Under the pieces are notes generated by a model that had not been told where the DNA came from, made no database searches, and saw only the letters and a list, made by a program, of their open reading frames with translations. 56,207 bases of DNA, taken from assembly GCA_900768785.1 (NCBI GenBank), contig CAAGEG010000163.1, positions 1 through 56,207 of the forward strand, written 5' to 3'. The translations under genes were made by a program, and so were the position numbers. This DNA is from an uncultured Prevotella sp. (GTDB lineage: Bacteria > Bacteroidota > Bacteroidia > Bacteroidales > Bacteroidaceae). Positions 1 through 7,189 of the stretch are shown in pieces (the first letter of the stretch is position 1; each line of letters opens with the position of its first letter).

Positions 1-479
1 TATGCACCAACAAAGGTTGAGTAGTCACTATCTGGGTGGAAAGTTGTACGGATTACACTTTCACCCTCAGTCTTCTCATTGATAGTATGAGACTTTCCTG
101 TGCCAGGAGCACCATAGTAAATTTGCTGGAGAGATAGTTTTATGCTTTCATTTCTTTCTTTGAACGTAATTTGCTTATCAACAAACAGTTTTTTTGCATT
201 GAGGAAACATAGGTAGAACGCTACAGCATTGGAGTACTGTCTTTTACCTTTATCGTTATATTCGATATATTTGGGTAGAGTTTCTAATCGCTCAACAATG
301 GTGTTGAATTCTTCTGCGTCATCAAAATCCAATATGGAAATATCCTCTTTGTCGGGAAGTAACAATCTCAAACATTCGTTAATGCGTCTGAAATCACTAT
401 AGTTGCTCGCGCTATTAGGATTACGTGTGCATTTTTTTAGGAACTCAATATATAAATCCTTTTGTTTATTTCTATCCAT
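1..479 (-). CDS. McrB-like AAA+ ATPase, N-terminal part (cut by window edge)
   Basis: The reading frame starts at ATG 479-477 and runs off the left edge, giving about 160 residues. Its C-terminal visible part has the Walker A segment YGAPGTGKSHTI followed by RTTFHPDSDYSTFVGA. That pairing is characteristic of McrB-type AAA+ NTPases, the motor subunit of McrBC-like modification-dependent restriction. The N-terminal 100 residues (a helical stretch rich in charged residues) would be the target-recognition or accessory part and are not recognised. An in-frame stop lies upstream at 539-537, so ATG 479 is the best start. It follows the small gene at 527-778 by 47 bases and so probably shares the XRE-led operon. 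The partner nuclease (McrC) would be expected just outside the window. Family assignment is firm; the type of DNA targeted is not visible. Confidence 0.8.
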   Translation of the reverse strand, partial: MDRNKQKDLYIEFLKKCTRNPNSASNYSDFRRINECLRLLLPDKEDISILDFDDAEEFNTIVERLETLPKYIEYNDKGKRQYSNAVAFYLCFLNAKKLFVDKQITFKERNESIKLSLQQIYYGAPGTGKSHTINEKTEGESVIRTTFHPDSDYSTFVGA

Positions 480-526
480 CTCGTACTTATTCTTAGTCTT
501 TATTACAAATTTTAATATAGACAATT

Positions 527-778
527 CTATAACTCTTCAAGTCCTATGGAGTAAATTTCGACTCCTTCTTTCTTACAGATAGCAAAACTTTCATCCATGA
601 GCCGATTGTAAACGGCACATTCGCCAAGTGTGAATGTGTTGATGCCACCTTCACATGAAACATAGTCTTCAAACATGTAATCGGGATGAAAGTTCACCTT
701 GCGTTCAAACACAATATGGTGGAAGAATGTTTCAACATCCTTCACTGTCATAATGTGGCTATTTGCATTGTATGTCAT
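527..778 (-). CDS. small conserved-looking protein in McrB-type defence operon
   Basis: An 83-residue acidic protein with no signal peptide or membrane segment and no domain I recognise. It has a central FHPDYMFEDYVS segment and two cysteines (in VSCEGG and GECAVY). It starts 5 bases after the stop of the XRE regulator and ends 47 bases before the McrB-like gene, so it is the middle gene of a three-gene minus-strand operon. Position suggests an accessory or regulatory component of the restriction module (for example a partner of the regulator, or an immunity or sensor factor). That is inference from context only; the sequence gives no direct functional clue. Confidence 0.6.
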   Translation of the reverse strand: MTYNANSHIMTVKDVETFFHHIVFERKVNFHPDYMFEDYVSCEGGINTFTLGECAVYNRLMDESFAICKKEGVEIYSIGLEEL

Positions 779-783
779 TGCAA

Positions 784-999
784 CTACTGTTCTTCCGGGA
801 TTCTTATCAATTCTTCAACTCTTACCTCAAGCACTTTTGACATCTGAATCAGAGTCTCAAGAGGTGGTTGAGCTGAATTTGTACACCATTTTGAGATAGT
901 TGCAGGGTTGCATCCTAACTGTTCTGCAAGCCACTTGTTTGTGCGCTTCTTTTCAGCCAGAATGACTTTTAGTCGATTCAAATCCTTAGTATTTTCCAT
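784..999 (-). CDS. XRE-family helix-turn-helix regulator
   Basis: A 71-residue single-domain DNA-binding protein. Residues about 7-62 form a Cro/C1-type helix-turn-helix, with NKWLAEQLGCNPATISKW as the core of helices 2 and 3. Such small regulators often precede restriction-modification and other defence operons in Bacteroidetes and act as autoregulators. It is the first gene of the operon running into the small protein at 527-778 and the McrB-like ATPase. A promoter box (TACTTTTG, minus strand, 1030-1023) lies 23 bases upstream of the ATG. The likely role is control of the defence operon; the operator is not identified. Confidence 0.85.
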   Translation of the reverse strand: MENTKDLNRLKVILAEKKRTNKWLAEQLGCNPATISKWCTNSAQPPLETLIQMSKVLEVRVEELIRIPEEQ

Positions 1000-1022
1000 T
1001 ATAATACTTATTATATATTATG

Positions 1023-1030
1023 CAAAAGTA
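1023..1030 (-). promoter_or_regulatory. promoter -7 box of the XRE/McrB operon
   Basis: Read on the minus strand this is TACTTTTG, matching the Bacteroidetes -7 consensus TAnnTTTG, 23 bases before the start of the XRE gene. No TTG at the ideal 19-21 base distance is present, so the -33 element is weak or absent. This would suit an autoregulated operon. Confidence 0.5.
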
Positions 1031-1166
1031 CAGAAAAATATCAATTTCCAGTTAGCAAAATAGAAAAATTGATGTTTGGGCGTAATTTTAATTGCCTAAT
1101 TGGAATTTTTTAACCCAAAAATTGCATTTTGGAGGTCGAAAAAATGAAAATGTACACTATTGGCCG

Positions 1167-1197
1167 TTGTGAGAATGAAATCGAAAATATAATTTTG
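1167..1197 (+). promoter_or_regulatory. strong consensus promoter without a recognised gene
   Basis: TTG at 1167-1169, a 20-base gap, then TAATTTTG at 1190-1197: a full match to the Bacteroidetes vegetative promoter. It points right into a region with no recognised plus-strand gene before the 3' end of the TPR gene at 1464. It may drive a small RNA or antisense transcript, or be a relic. Only the motif match supports it. Confidence 0.4.
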
Positions 1198-1261
1198 CAC
1201 CGCATTTTCAAACTCAACTATTATGATACAAATTCTATTTTATTTTCATTGAAAAAGTTAT

Positions 1262-1440
1262 ACCGGACAGCAATTATTTCCATTCTTCCTTGTAGAAGTT
1301 TGGAGTGTAGCAGACCTTGTGAACTTTATTCTCATGCTACTATTGCATGCCGTACGGACCATCGAATTGGATGTATCTTTCCCAAATCGTTTTAGATTTT
1401 ATGCCCTTTCGAGTTGAATGACATAGATACAGATACGTCT
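1262..1440 (-). pseudogene. possible decayed reading frame
   Basis: On the minus strand one frame reads like protein but is broken. The segment KTIWERYIQFDGPYGMQ is followed by two stop codons in a row, then HENKVHKVCYTPNFYKEEW and another stop. No start codon is evident. The composition (aromatic and charged residues in natural proportions) is more protein-like than the overlapping 88-residue plus-strand frame at 1129-1395. I do not recognise the parent family. It may be a remnant left between the defence module and the housekeeping operon. Confidence 0.2.
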
Positions 1441-1463
1441 ACAAAAGAATTATAAAAAAGAAT

Positions 1464-3446
1464 CTATTTCTTTGAGCTTATTGTTTTTATATGACTATAT
1501 GCATTATATAGTCCAAGCTCGCCTGCTTTACTGAAATCTCTTATGGCTTTCTCTTTTTCTTTTATCAATAAATATGCCATTCCTCGATTGTAATATGCTT
1601 CAGCCAAATTATTGTCTATGTGTATAGCATGATTATAATATGATATAGCCTCTTTATAGTCTTTGATTATGAAATAAAGATTACCTTTATTATAGTGTAA
1701 ATATGGGTTGTCCGGACTGAGGGCAAGAGCTTTGTCAAAATCAGAGAGTGCATCTAAGTACATAAGACGAATATCCTTACCTACGGAAGATTCGTAACGT
1801 ATGAGTCGCGATTTGCTATATGCACGTTGCCAATAACCAAGCACGGAGGTGCTATCTGTAAGAAGGAATGCTGATAAATCGTTTATTGCATCATTATAGT
1901 TTTGTAACACACAATGAGTAACGGCACGTTGCAAGACAAGAGCGTTGTCTTTATTGAGGTCACGACTTTCTGCAATACGAGTGGAAAGACTGTCAATAAG
2001 GGCAAACATCTCCGCACTCTCATTCTGACTTAATGTACTGATACCACAACGTACATAAATCTTATGTCGCAGAGAAGTGACGTTATTAAAATGTTCAACA
2101 TCGTTGTCGTATGTTGAGAAGGACTTCAATCCGTTGTCATAACGATTATATGCGAGGCAGAACATAGGCATTATATCGTCAGAAACGCTTTTATTTTGAA
2201 CACGTCCACGATATGGTGAAGCATATTCATGCGACATATTATCGTTGTCTTCAACTACAAGCTGGTTGTATTTATCAAAATCAATTTCATTTTTCTTGCG
2301 CACTTCATGTCTTTTTTTGTTGCTCCAACGCTGTTGAATGCCATTGTGCTTATCCATTTGTGCCTTGAAAATACGAAATTCGTCCTTTTCTGCCTTTGCT
2401 GTCATTCCGAGTTTACGATAGCAAGAAGCACGTCTGTTTAGTCCCACCCAGAAGTTAGGATATTGTGAAATGATAGTTGAATAATCGTGAATAGCTCCAC
2501 GCAAATCTCCGGTACGTTCAAGGAGTATTGCACGATTATAGATAGCCATCACATTACCCGGTTCCATTTTTATGACATAATCAAAATCGGTAATTGCTCT
2601 ATTGTCATCGCCCACTTGAACACGCAGTTGTCCACGATTGTAATGTGCAAGAAAATTATCGGGATCAATCTCAAGAGCCTTGTCATAATCGGCAAGAGCA
2701 CCACTCAGATTATTGAGATTATAGCGTGCGAGAGCACGATTGACATAAAAACCGACGGTTGTGGGCTTTAAATGAATGGCTTGAGTTAAATAGTTATCCG
2801 CATCTTTCCATTTACGATGTGATAAACTTATCATTGCTCTCATAGCAAGAACGTTACCGTCATAAGGGTCAATCTCTAAGCTCCTGTCAAGAGAAGCTAT
2901 GGCAGAGGTGGTGTCTTTCTGTTGTAATGCAACTTCTGCTTTTAATGAATATGATTTAGAGTAGTTTCTCCATTTCACTATCATGCTGTCAAGGTCGCGG
3001 TTTGCGCCATCATAATCTTTACCTTCGATACGACAAAGCACACGGTTGTACCACAAATTCCTGCTATCCGGACGTGAAAGTATAGCTTTGTCATAGTCGG
3101 ACACGGCTTCAGTATATTTATGTTGTCGTATATTGCAAAGTCCACGCAATTCATATATGTCTGTAATGTAAGGATTAAGACTTATGGCTTCGCTACAATC
3201 TTTCTCAGCTCCTACATAATCATCAAGGTAATATTTAGCCACAGCACGATAGAACCATGGCTCATAAAGATATGGTTTTACATTTATTACTTGATTGAAA
3301 TATTGAATAGAGAGCACATAGTCTTCATAATAGAGCGCACTACGACCGATATCAATAAGTCGGTCTGTACGAAACTGTGCAGAAATCGTTATTGACAAGC
3401 TAATGGCAACGAGCAATATTTGAAGACGAAAAAAGCGGTACTTCAT
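1464..3446 (-). CDS. tetratricopeptide-repeat protein, secreted
   Basis: A 660-residue protein with an N-terminal signal peptide (hydrophobic LLVAISLSITISAQ, cleavage near residue 23), so probably periplasmic. Residues about 25-350 and about 500-650 are made of 34-residue TPR units with the usual W/Y-x-A...A pattern, for example DNFLAHYNRGQLRVQVGDDN and NPYLHYNKGNLYFIIKDYKE. A basic, lower-complexity linker (about 360-480, NKKRHEVRKKNEIDFDKYN) separates the two arrays. TPR solenoids bind partner proteins, and no catalytic domain is visible. It is the last gene of the SPOR-yqgF-def-TPR operon, 66 bases after def. A specific function is not known to me. Confidence 0.9.
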   Translation of the reverse strand: MKYRFFRLQILLVAISLSITISAQFRTDRLIDIGRSALYYEDYVLSIQYFNQVINVKPYLYEPWFYRAVAKYYLDDYVGAEKDCSEAISLNPYITDIYELRGLCNIRQHKYTEAVSDYDKAILSRPDSRNLWYNRVLCRIEGKDYDGANRDLDSMIVKWRNYSKSYSLKAEVALQQKDTTSAIASLDRSLEIDPYDGNVLAMRAMISLSHRKWKDADNYLTQAIHLKPTTVGFYVNRALARYNLNNLSGALADYDKALEIDPDNFLAHYNRGQLRVQVGDDNRAITDFDYVIKMEPGNVMAIYNRAILLERTGDLRGAIHDYSTIISQYPNFWVGLNRRASCYRKLGMTAKAEKDEFRIFKAQMDKHNGIQQRWSNKKRHEVRKKNEIDFDKYNQLVVEDNDNMSHEYASPYRGRVQNKSVSDDIMPMFCLAYNRYDNGLKSFSTYDNDVEHFNNVTSLRHKIYVRCGISTLSQNESAEMFALIDSLSTRIAESRDLNKDNALVLQRAVTHCVLQNYNDAINDLSAFLLTDSTSVLGYWQRAYSKSRLIRYESSVGKDIRLMYLDALSDFDKALALSPDNPYLHYNKGNLYFIIKDYKEAISYYNHAIHIDNNLAEAYYNRGMAYLLIKEKEKAIRDFSKAGELGLYNAYSHIKTISSKK

Positions 3447-3512
3447 TACTGTTTTATCCTTACAACAAGAGAAATTCTTATTTCACAAGGCCGAAGTGCA
3501 TGTTTAAGTTAC

Positions 3513-4073
3513 TTAACGACGTGCGGGACGTGTGCGATATGCACAACGATAGCGACCTGTCATAATTGCTTTGAGTTTGTTTTTAATAAGTTGCTTGCGC
3601 AAAGGAGTAATTCTGTCAACAAACATTTTTGCATCAAGGTGGTCAAACTCATGCTGCATAACCCTTGCCAAATATCCGCTTATCCACTCATCATGCTCAA
3701 CGAAGTCTCTATCAAGATATTTTACATGTATTCGTGTGGGACGTTTCACATTCTCATGTATTCCCGGCAAAGAGAGACAGCCCTCTTCCATAGTCTCAGT
3801 TTCAGTATCATCATATTCAATTATATGAGGATTGATAAAAACTCTCTTATAGTCTTTATATTCGGGTAAATCATCAGATATGACATCAAGGTCAATTATT
3901 ACAAGTCTGATATTGAGTCCTATTTGTGGGGCAGCAAGTCCTATGCCTTCAGAATCGGCGAGAGTTTCAACCATATTGGCAATAAGACTGTCAAGTTCCG
4001 GGTAATCGGCATCTATGTCTTGTGACACTTTACGCAAGACCGGTTGTCCGTATGTGTAAATGGGTAATATCAT
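3513..4073 (-). CDS. def: peptide deformylase
   Basis: Removes the formyl group from the N-terminal methionine of nascent proteins; cytoplasmic metalloenzyme. The 186-residue protein has all three family motifs: GIGLAAPQ at 43-50, EGCLSLP at 97-103 (metal ligand Cys99) and HEFDH at 141-145 (ligands His141 and His145, catalytic Glu142). The C-terminal tail is basic and Arg-rich. It sits in the operon between yqgF and the TPR gene, 33 bases after yqgF. This linkage is common in Bacteroidales as I recall it. Start ATG 4073 leaves no missing N-terminal sequence. Confidence 0.97.
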   Translation of the reverse strand: MILPIYTYGQPVLRKVSQDIDADYPELDSLIANMVETLADSEGIGLAAPQIGLNIRLVIIDLDVISDDLPEYKDYKRVFINPHIIEYDDTETETMEEGCLSLPGIHENVKRPTRIHVKYLDRDFVEHDEWISGYLARVMQHEFDHLDAKMFVDRITPLRKQLIKNKLKAIMTGRYRCAYRTRPARR

Positions 4074-4106
4074 TATTTGTTTATTTTTTATTTAATGTTG
4101 TAGATA

Positions 4107-4535
4107 TTATCTATTGCTGCAAAAAGTTCTGTGTTCAAGATAGTCTTGCAGCAATATTGTGGCACTTATCTCATCAACGATAGCTTTGTTTTGACGTGCT
4201 TTTTTCTTCATTCCCCCTTGTAGCATAGCCTTATGTGCCAATACCGAAGTGAAACGTTCGTCATAAAATTCAATTGGAATGTTGGGGCATTGCTTTTTCC
4301 ATCTGTTTACGAACTGCTGAACACGTGCAAAATTTTCGCTTGGAGAACCATCTGCTTGACGTGGTTCGCCAATTACGATTAAACATACCTCTTCCTTACT
4401 CACATAATTAGTGAGATAATCGAACAGCTCAGATGTAGCAACTGTCACCAATCCACCGGCAATAATCTGCAATGGATCGGTGACAGCTAAGCCTGTTCGT
4501 TTTTTGCCGTAATCTATTGACAATATACGAGCCAC
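4107..4535 (-). CDS. yqgF: YqgF/RuvX-family nuclease (putative pre-16S rRNA processing)
   Basis: A 142-residue RNase H-fold protein of the YqgF family, linked in E. coli to 16S rRNA 5'-end maturation and also called a putative Holliday junction resolvase. Visible motifs are SIDYGKKRTGLAVTDP near the N terminus (first catalytic Asp), FYDERFTS in the middle (Glu), and VDEISATILLQDYL near the end (third acidic residue). The start codon is GTG at 4535; the next residue run ARILSIDYG matches the family N terminus. It begins 8 bases after the SPOR lipoprotein gene and precedes def. Function follows the family; the substrate is not shown here. Confidence 0.93.
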   Translation of the reverse strand: MARILSIDYGKKRTGLAVTDPLQIIAGGLVTVATSELFDYLTNYVSKEEVCLIVIGEPRQADGSPSENFARVQQFVNRWKKQCPNIPIEFYDERFTSVLAHKAMLQGGMKKKARQNKAIVDEISATILLQDYLEHRTFCSNR

Positions 4536-4543
4536 CTAAGATA

Positions 4544-5038
4544 TTATTTCTGGTTATAAAGAAGCCATGCATCGGGATATTTAGCACGCAACTCGTTACG
4601 ACTACGTACAGCATCTGTCTTTACATCAAATGTTGAAGCAATAACTCTATATGTCTGTGATGTAGAGCTATAAGCCACCTGAGCTGCATATCCTTGACTC
4701 TTGAGAGTTGATTGCAAGCTTTCTGCATTAGCCTGAATAGAGAAAGAGCCTACAACAACACTGAAATCTTTAAGGCCAGCACCATTAACAACCGAAAGAT
4801 TATCACGACGTACCGGTTCGTTGTCTGCATTATCTACAACAACAGTTTCTGTTGCAGGTTTTTGTACTACCGGTGCAACAACAGCAACTTCGTCTGTTGG
4901 ACGCTCTGTTGCTACAGCTTGATTTTCTTGTGCCTGTGATTTCTCATACATCTTGCGATAAGCAGTTTCTTGAGACTTACATCCTGTAAAGGTAACCGCC
5001 AGACATAAGCCGGCACACAAAAACATATACTTCTTCAT
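4544..5038 (-). CDS. SPOR-domain lipoprotein
   Basis: A 164-residue protein with a lipoprotein signal peptide ending in the lipobox FTGC (lipidated Cys20). A Val/Pro/Thr-rich linker follows (about 40-85), then a C-terminal SPOR domain (about 88-160, FSVVVGSFSIQANAESLQS to AKYPDAWLLYN). SPOR domains bind denuded peptidoglycan, usually at division sites, so an outer-membrane-anchored, periplasm-facing role in cell-wall remodelling is likely. It is the first gene of the minus-strand operon with yqgF, def and the TPR protein. About 80 bases upstream a GTAATTTCGC box resembles the serC promoter box (TAATTTCG), a one-base variant of TAnnTTTG. Confidence 0.9.
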   Translation of the reverse strand: MKKYMFLCAGLCLAVTFTGCKSQETAYRKMYEKSQAQENQAVATERPTDEVAVVAPVVQKPATETVVVDNADNEPVRRDNLSVVNGAGLKDFSVVVGSFSIQANAESLQSTLKSQGYAAQVAYSSTSQTYRVIASTFDVKTDAVRSRNELRAKYPDAWLLYNQK

Positions 5039-5385
5039 TGTTAAAACTTTATATTTTGTTAAACATTAATTTTCAAATATCAAAATTGCTATCTGCCTTA
5101 CGGCAATTTTTGCGCAATTTTTTGCGAAATTACACAAAAAGTTACGAAATAGTGCTATTAGCCTACATAAAGTTTGTTAAAATGATGGATATCTCTTTTT
5201 TTAGTATTATCAAATCAAAAGTATAAAATATTTGCAACTTAATGTAATTTTAGTAAAAAGTATCAACTTATTAATGATTATCTGCAGAATAATGCCTATA
5301 TTTGCTCATAGATATGGTTAACAACCATTATTGATATTATCGACAATAGTCGTTTCTTATTATTATTAACTTTAAATTAAGGGGT
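5039..5385. other. divergent promoter region
   Basis: A 347-base gap between the divergent SPOR operon and YtxH operon. It holds the TATATTTG box of the YtxH operon at 5297-5304 and a TAATTTCG-like box for the SPOR operon. The middle is AT-rich and shows no ORF or clear hairpin beyond a short GC-containing dyad near 5085-5130. Confidence 0.5.
5297..5304 (+). promoter_or_regulatory. promoter -7 box of the YtxH operon
   Basis: TATATTTG matches TAnnTTTG; it lies about 82 bases upstream of the YtxH start. The -33 position has TTA rather than TTG, so the match is partial. Confidence 0.45.
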
Positions 5386-5604
5386 ATGAAAGCTTTAGGT
5401 TACATTGGTGCATTTTTGGGCGGAGCCATTGCAGGCGCAGCTCTTGGTGTCTTACTTGCACCGGAAAAAGGAAAAGACACAAGAGAAAAAATAACTGATG
5501 CCATTGACGATTTCTGCGAAAAGCATAACATCAAATTGTCTCGCAAGCAAATTTGCGACCTTGCAGATGATATAACTGATGCTGCTGAATCAGAAGAGGT
5601 ATAG
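5386..5604 (+). CDS. YtxH-domain protein
   Basis: A 72-residue protein: an N-terminal Gly/Ala-rich membrane segment (residues about 4-26, with LGVLLAPEKGKDTREK just after it) and an acidic helical tail. The pattern GxxLGxLxAPxxGxxxR is the hallmark of the YtxH family, small membrane-anchored proteins often tied to general stress responses. A start-proximal purine run (AAGGGG) serves as ribosome-binding site. It leads a small operon with a holin-X-like protein and a basic 80-residue protein, all plausibly envelope or stress-related. Confidence 0.85.
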   Translation: MKALGYIGAFLGGAIAGAALGVLLAPEKGKDTREKITDAIDDFCEKHNIKLSRKQICDLADDITDAAESEEV

Positions 5605-5648
5605 TCGTATTATTGTCCTATAAATATAGGAATTATAAAATGAAATTG

Positions 5649-5684
5649 TCTTAGCCGTTGGTAATCCGTAGCCATCGGCTAAGA
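5649..5684 (+). terminator. strong hairpin between YtxH and holin-X-like genes
   Basis: TCTTAGCCG at 5649-5657 pairs with CGGCTAAGA at 5676-5684 (9 perfect pairs), with further pairing inside. It is followed by TTTAAA rather than a long T run, so it may be a weak terminator or an mRNA-stabilising stem that lowers expression of the following genes. Confidence 0.5.
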
Positions 5685-5755
5685 TTTAAACTACGAAAGT
5701 GTCTCCAACATTTTGCAATAACTGAACATAAATATTAACCCTTAAATAGCAGGAT

Positions 5756-6100
5756 ATGTTTTCTAACGACAACAACATTAATACCATAGCACAACTGATA
5801 GAAGCAATAAAGAGTAATATCGGATTACAAGGGGAATATTTGAAGCTGGACATTACTGAAAAGACAGTAAGAATTTTGACTGCTGTTTTGTTACTATTCA
5901 TTTTTGCGCTATTATTGTTGGCTATACTGACTTATCTCTCCTTTGCCGTCGCATTTGCTTTAGCCGAATTTATTGGAATGGCAACGGCATTCTGTGCTGT
6001 AGCTTTGACCTATTTATTGGTTTTGATAATATGTATAATCTTTAAAAAACAAATTATTGAAAAACCGCTCGTGAGATTTTTTGCAAGTTTGTTGAGTTGA
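5756..6100 (+). CDS. holin-X-like small membrane protein (phage-holin superfamily)
   Basis: A 114-residue protein with an amphipathic N-terminal third (residues 1-40) and two strong transmembrane segments (about 42-64, TAVLLLFIFALLLLAILTYL, and about 68-98), ending in a basic tail. This matches the putative Actinobacterial holin-X/phage-holin family found in many Bacteroidetes beside YtxH proteins. No lysis genes are nearby, so a phage role is unlikely and an envelope or stress role is more plausible. It is 151 bases after YtxH, with a hairpin between them, and 58 bases before the next small gene. Confidence 0.75.
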   Translation: MFSNDNNINTIAQLIEAIKSNIGLQGEYLKLDITEKTVRILTAVLLLFIFALLLLAILTYLSFAVAFALAEFIGMATAFCAVALTYLLVLIICIIFKKQIIEKPLVRFFASLLS

Positions 6101-6158
6101 TTTTTATATAATTGTCAATAACCGATACTCATTAATCAGACAAACAACGAATAAAAAC

Positions 6159-6401
6159 ATGGACACAGGTGCTAATACATATAAGACATTAAGCGAGATA
6201 AGACAAAGAAAGGCTACTCTTCAAAAAGAGATAAAGGCAAGCAACAAGGAAATCGGCAAACTGTGGAAAAACCTCACTTCTCCGGTAACATCGCACAAAA
6301 AGAAAAAGTTTTTCGGCATTTCTTCCATTCTAAATATGGGAATGGGCACAATAGATGGCATTATCTTGGCTTGGAAACTATACAGAAAGTTCAAGAAATA
6401 A
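6159..6401 (+). CDS. small basic protein of the YtxH/holin operon
   Basis: An 80-residue Lys-rich protein. Residues about 8-50 look helical and possibly coiled-coil (LSEIRQRKATLQKEIKASNK), and a short hydrophobic stretch follows (about 52-72, ISSILNMGMGTIDGIILAW). It could be a peripheral or single-span membrane protein. It follows the holin-X-like gene in the same direction with a 58-base gap and closes the operon. I recognise no named domain; conserved operon position is the main argument that it is real. Confidence 0.7.
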   Translation: MDTGANTYKTLSEIRQRKATLQKEIKASNKEIGKLWKNLTSPVTSHKKKKFFGISSILNMGMGTIDGIILAWKLYRKFKK

Positions 6402-6414
6402 ACTTGCTTTTAAT

Positions 6415-6548
6415 GTGTAAACATATAGTTTACGATGCCTAAGTACTATACTTACGATTGCTAACTATGGTGTTTATGATTACTGTTTGGGTTAAACAAG
6501 ATTTCTGTTTGGACCAAACTCAATAGCAGTTTGAGCTATATATTTTTT
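6415..6548. repeat. 22-bp-period array, first part (types TAAAC, TAAGTA, GTTTGG)
   Basis: Six units in 22-bp register start at 6415, 6437, 6459, 6481, 6503 and 6525. The cores are mostly dyads: TAAACATATAGTTTA (5-base arms), TAAGTACTATACTTA (6-base arms), TAACTATGGTGTTTA, GTTTGGGTTAAAC, and GTTTGGACCAAAC (6-base arms). The first three resemble the reverse complement of the units at 23126-23301. The array fills the gap after the small basic gene. Function unknown. Confidence 0.7.
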
Positions 6549-6570
6549 CATGAAGTTGTTTGCTTGTTGA

Positions 6571-6658
6571 AAAGTGGCTCTTTTGGGGTCGTAAAGTGGC
6601 TCTTTTGGGGGCGTAAAGTGGCGTTTTAGATATGCTAAAGTAGCACTTTACGAACGTT
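6571..6658. repeat. 22-bp-period array, second part (AAAGTGGC type)
   Basis: Four 22-bp units begin at 6571, 6593, 6615 and 6637, each opening with AAAGT. Cores are AAAGTGGCTCTTTT (twice), AAAGTGGCGTTTTA and AAAGTAGCACTTTA. The last unit touches the stop codon of the DNPH1-like gene. About 30 bases here recur, inverted, at 34654-34690. Confidence 0.75.
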
Positions 6659-7082
6659 AAGTGCGTAGTACTTTTTTACCCAATATATTATCAATAATCT
6701 TATATATATCCTCTTCTTTATAATAAGGATATATGTTGAAATAATCATTACCTGCGAGCATAGCAGATAATTGCGTTCGCGTAGCATTATAAAGAATATG
6801 ACATGGCTTACCTAACTTTTCAGCATAAGCCAATTCATAACCAACACCCAACGACGGAGAAGTACATTCGGCAATTACCAAATCACTCTTTCTAAGCCAT
6901 GAAATATCTCTTTTATATATAAACATGTCGTAGTTTTCTTGTTGATTAAGATTGATATTCTTGTCTCCAATATGTTCTGTCAACACTTTGTCTGTACTGT
7001 TTATATAGTCTATTATGCGTTTATACAATGAAGCATCTACCCTACCGCCACGTATAGAACCGGAGAAATATACTTTTTTCAT
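6657..7082 (-). CDS. DNPH1/Rcl-like 2'-deoxynucleoside 5'-phosphate N-hydrolase
   Basis: About 141 residues from ATG 7082; an in-frame TTG lies four codons upstream, but ATG matches the family N terminus. Signature segments are VYFSGSIRGGRVDASLYKRI at the start, VLTEHIGD, and AECTSPSLGVGYELAYAE (catalytic Glu region), closely paralleling eukaryotic DNPH1 (Rcl). These enzymes cleave the N-glycosidic bond of deoxynucleoside monophosphates and sanitise modified nucleotides. They belong to the nucleoside 2-deoxyribosyltransferase fold, so a transferase is the alternative. It lies downstream of the lytic transglycosylase on the same strand (107-base gap); no functional link is evident. Confidence 0.85.
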   Translation of the reverse strand: MKKVYFSGSIRGGRVDASLYKRIIDYINSTDKVLTEHIGDKNINLNQQENYDMFIYKRDISWLRKSDLVIAECTSPSLGVGYELAYAEKLGKPCHILYNATRTQLSAMLAGNDYFNIYPYYKEEDIYKIIDNILGKKVLRT

Positions 7083-7189
7083 TATTATTTTCAATTTATT
7101 TGTTCTAAATAATGTTTTATAAAAACTTTTATTGTTGTTACTTAAAACATTAATTAATAAATGTTTAATGTCGTCTTCATTAATTATAT

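Larger units (their letters stand above)
1000..1463. other. intergenic region between defence operon and TPR gene
   Basis: A 464-base gap. It holds the promoter of the XRE operon (1023-1030), a consensus plus-strand promoter (1167-1197) and a possible decayed frame (1262-1440). Nothing else was recognised; no terminator hairpin is evident for the TPR operon that ends at 1464. Confidence 0.5.

Noticed and set aside
1129..1395. 88-residue plus-strand reading frame
   Set aside because: Cys/Arg/Ile-rich composition with no domain; the opposite strand reads more like protein, and the frame's start lies upstream of the consensus promoter at 1167-1197.
5756..6100. Prophage lysis holin
   Set aside because: The fold is holin-like, but no endolysin, structural or integrase genes are nearby. 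YtxH linkage points to a chromosomal envelope protein.
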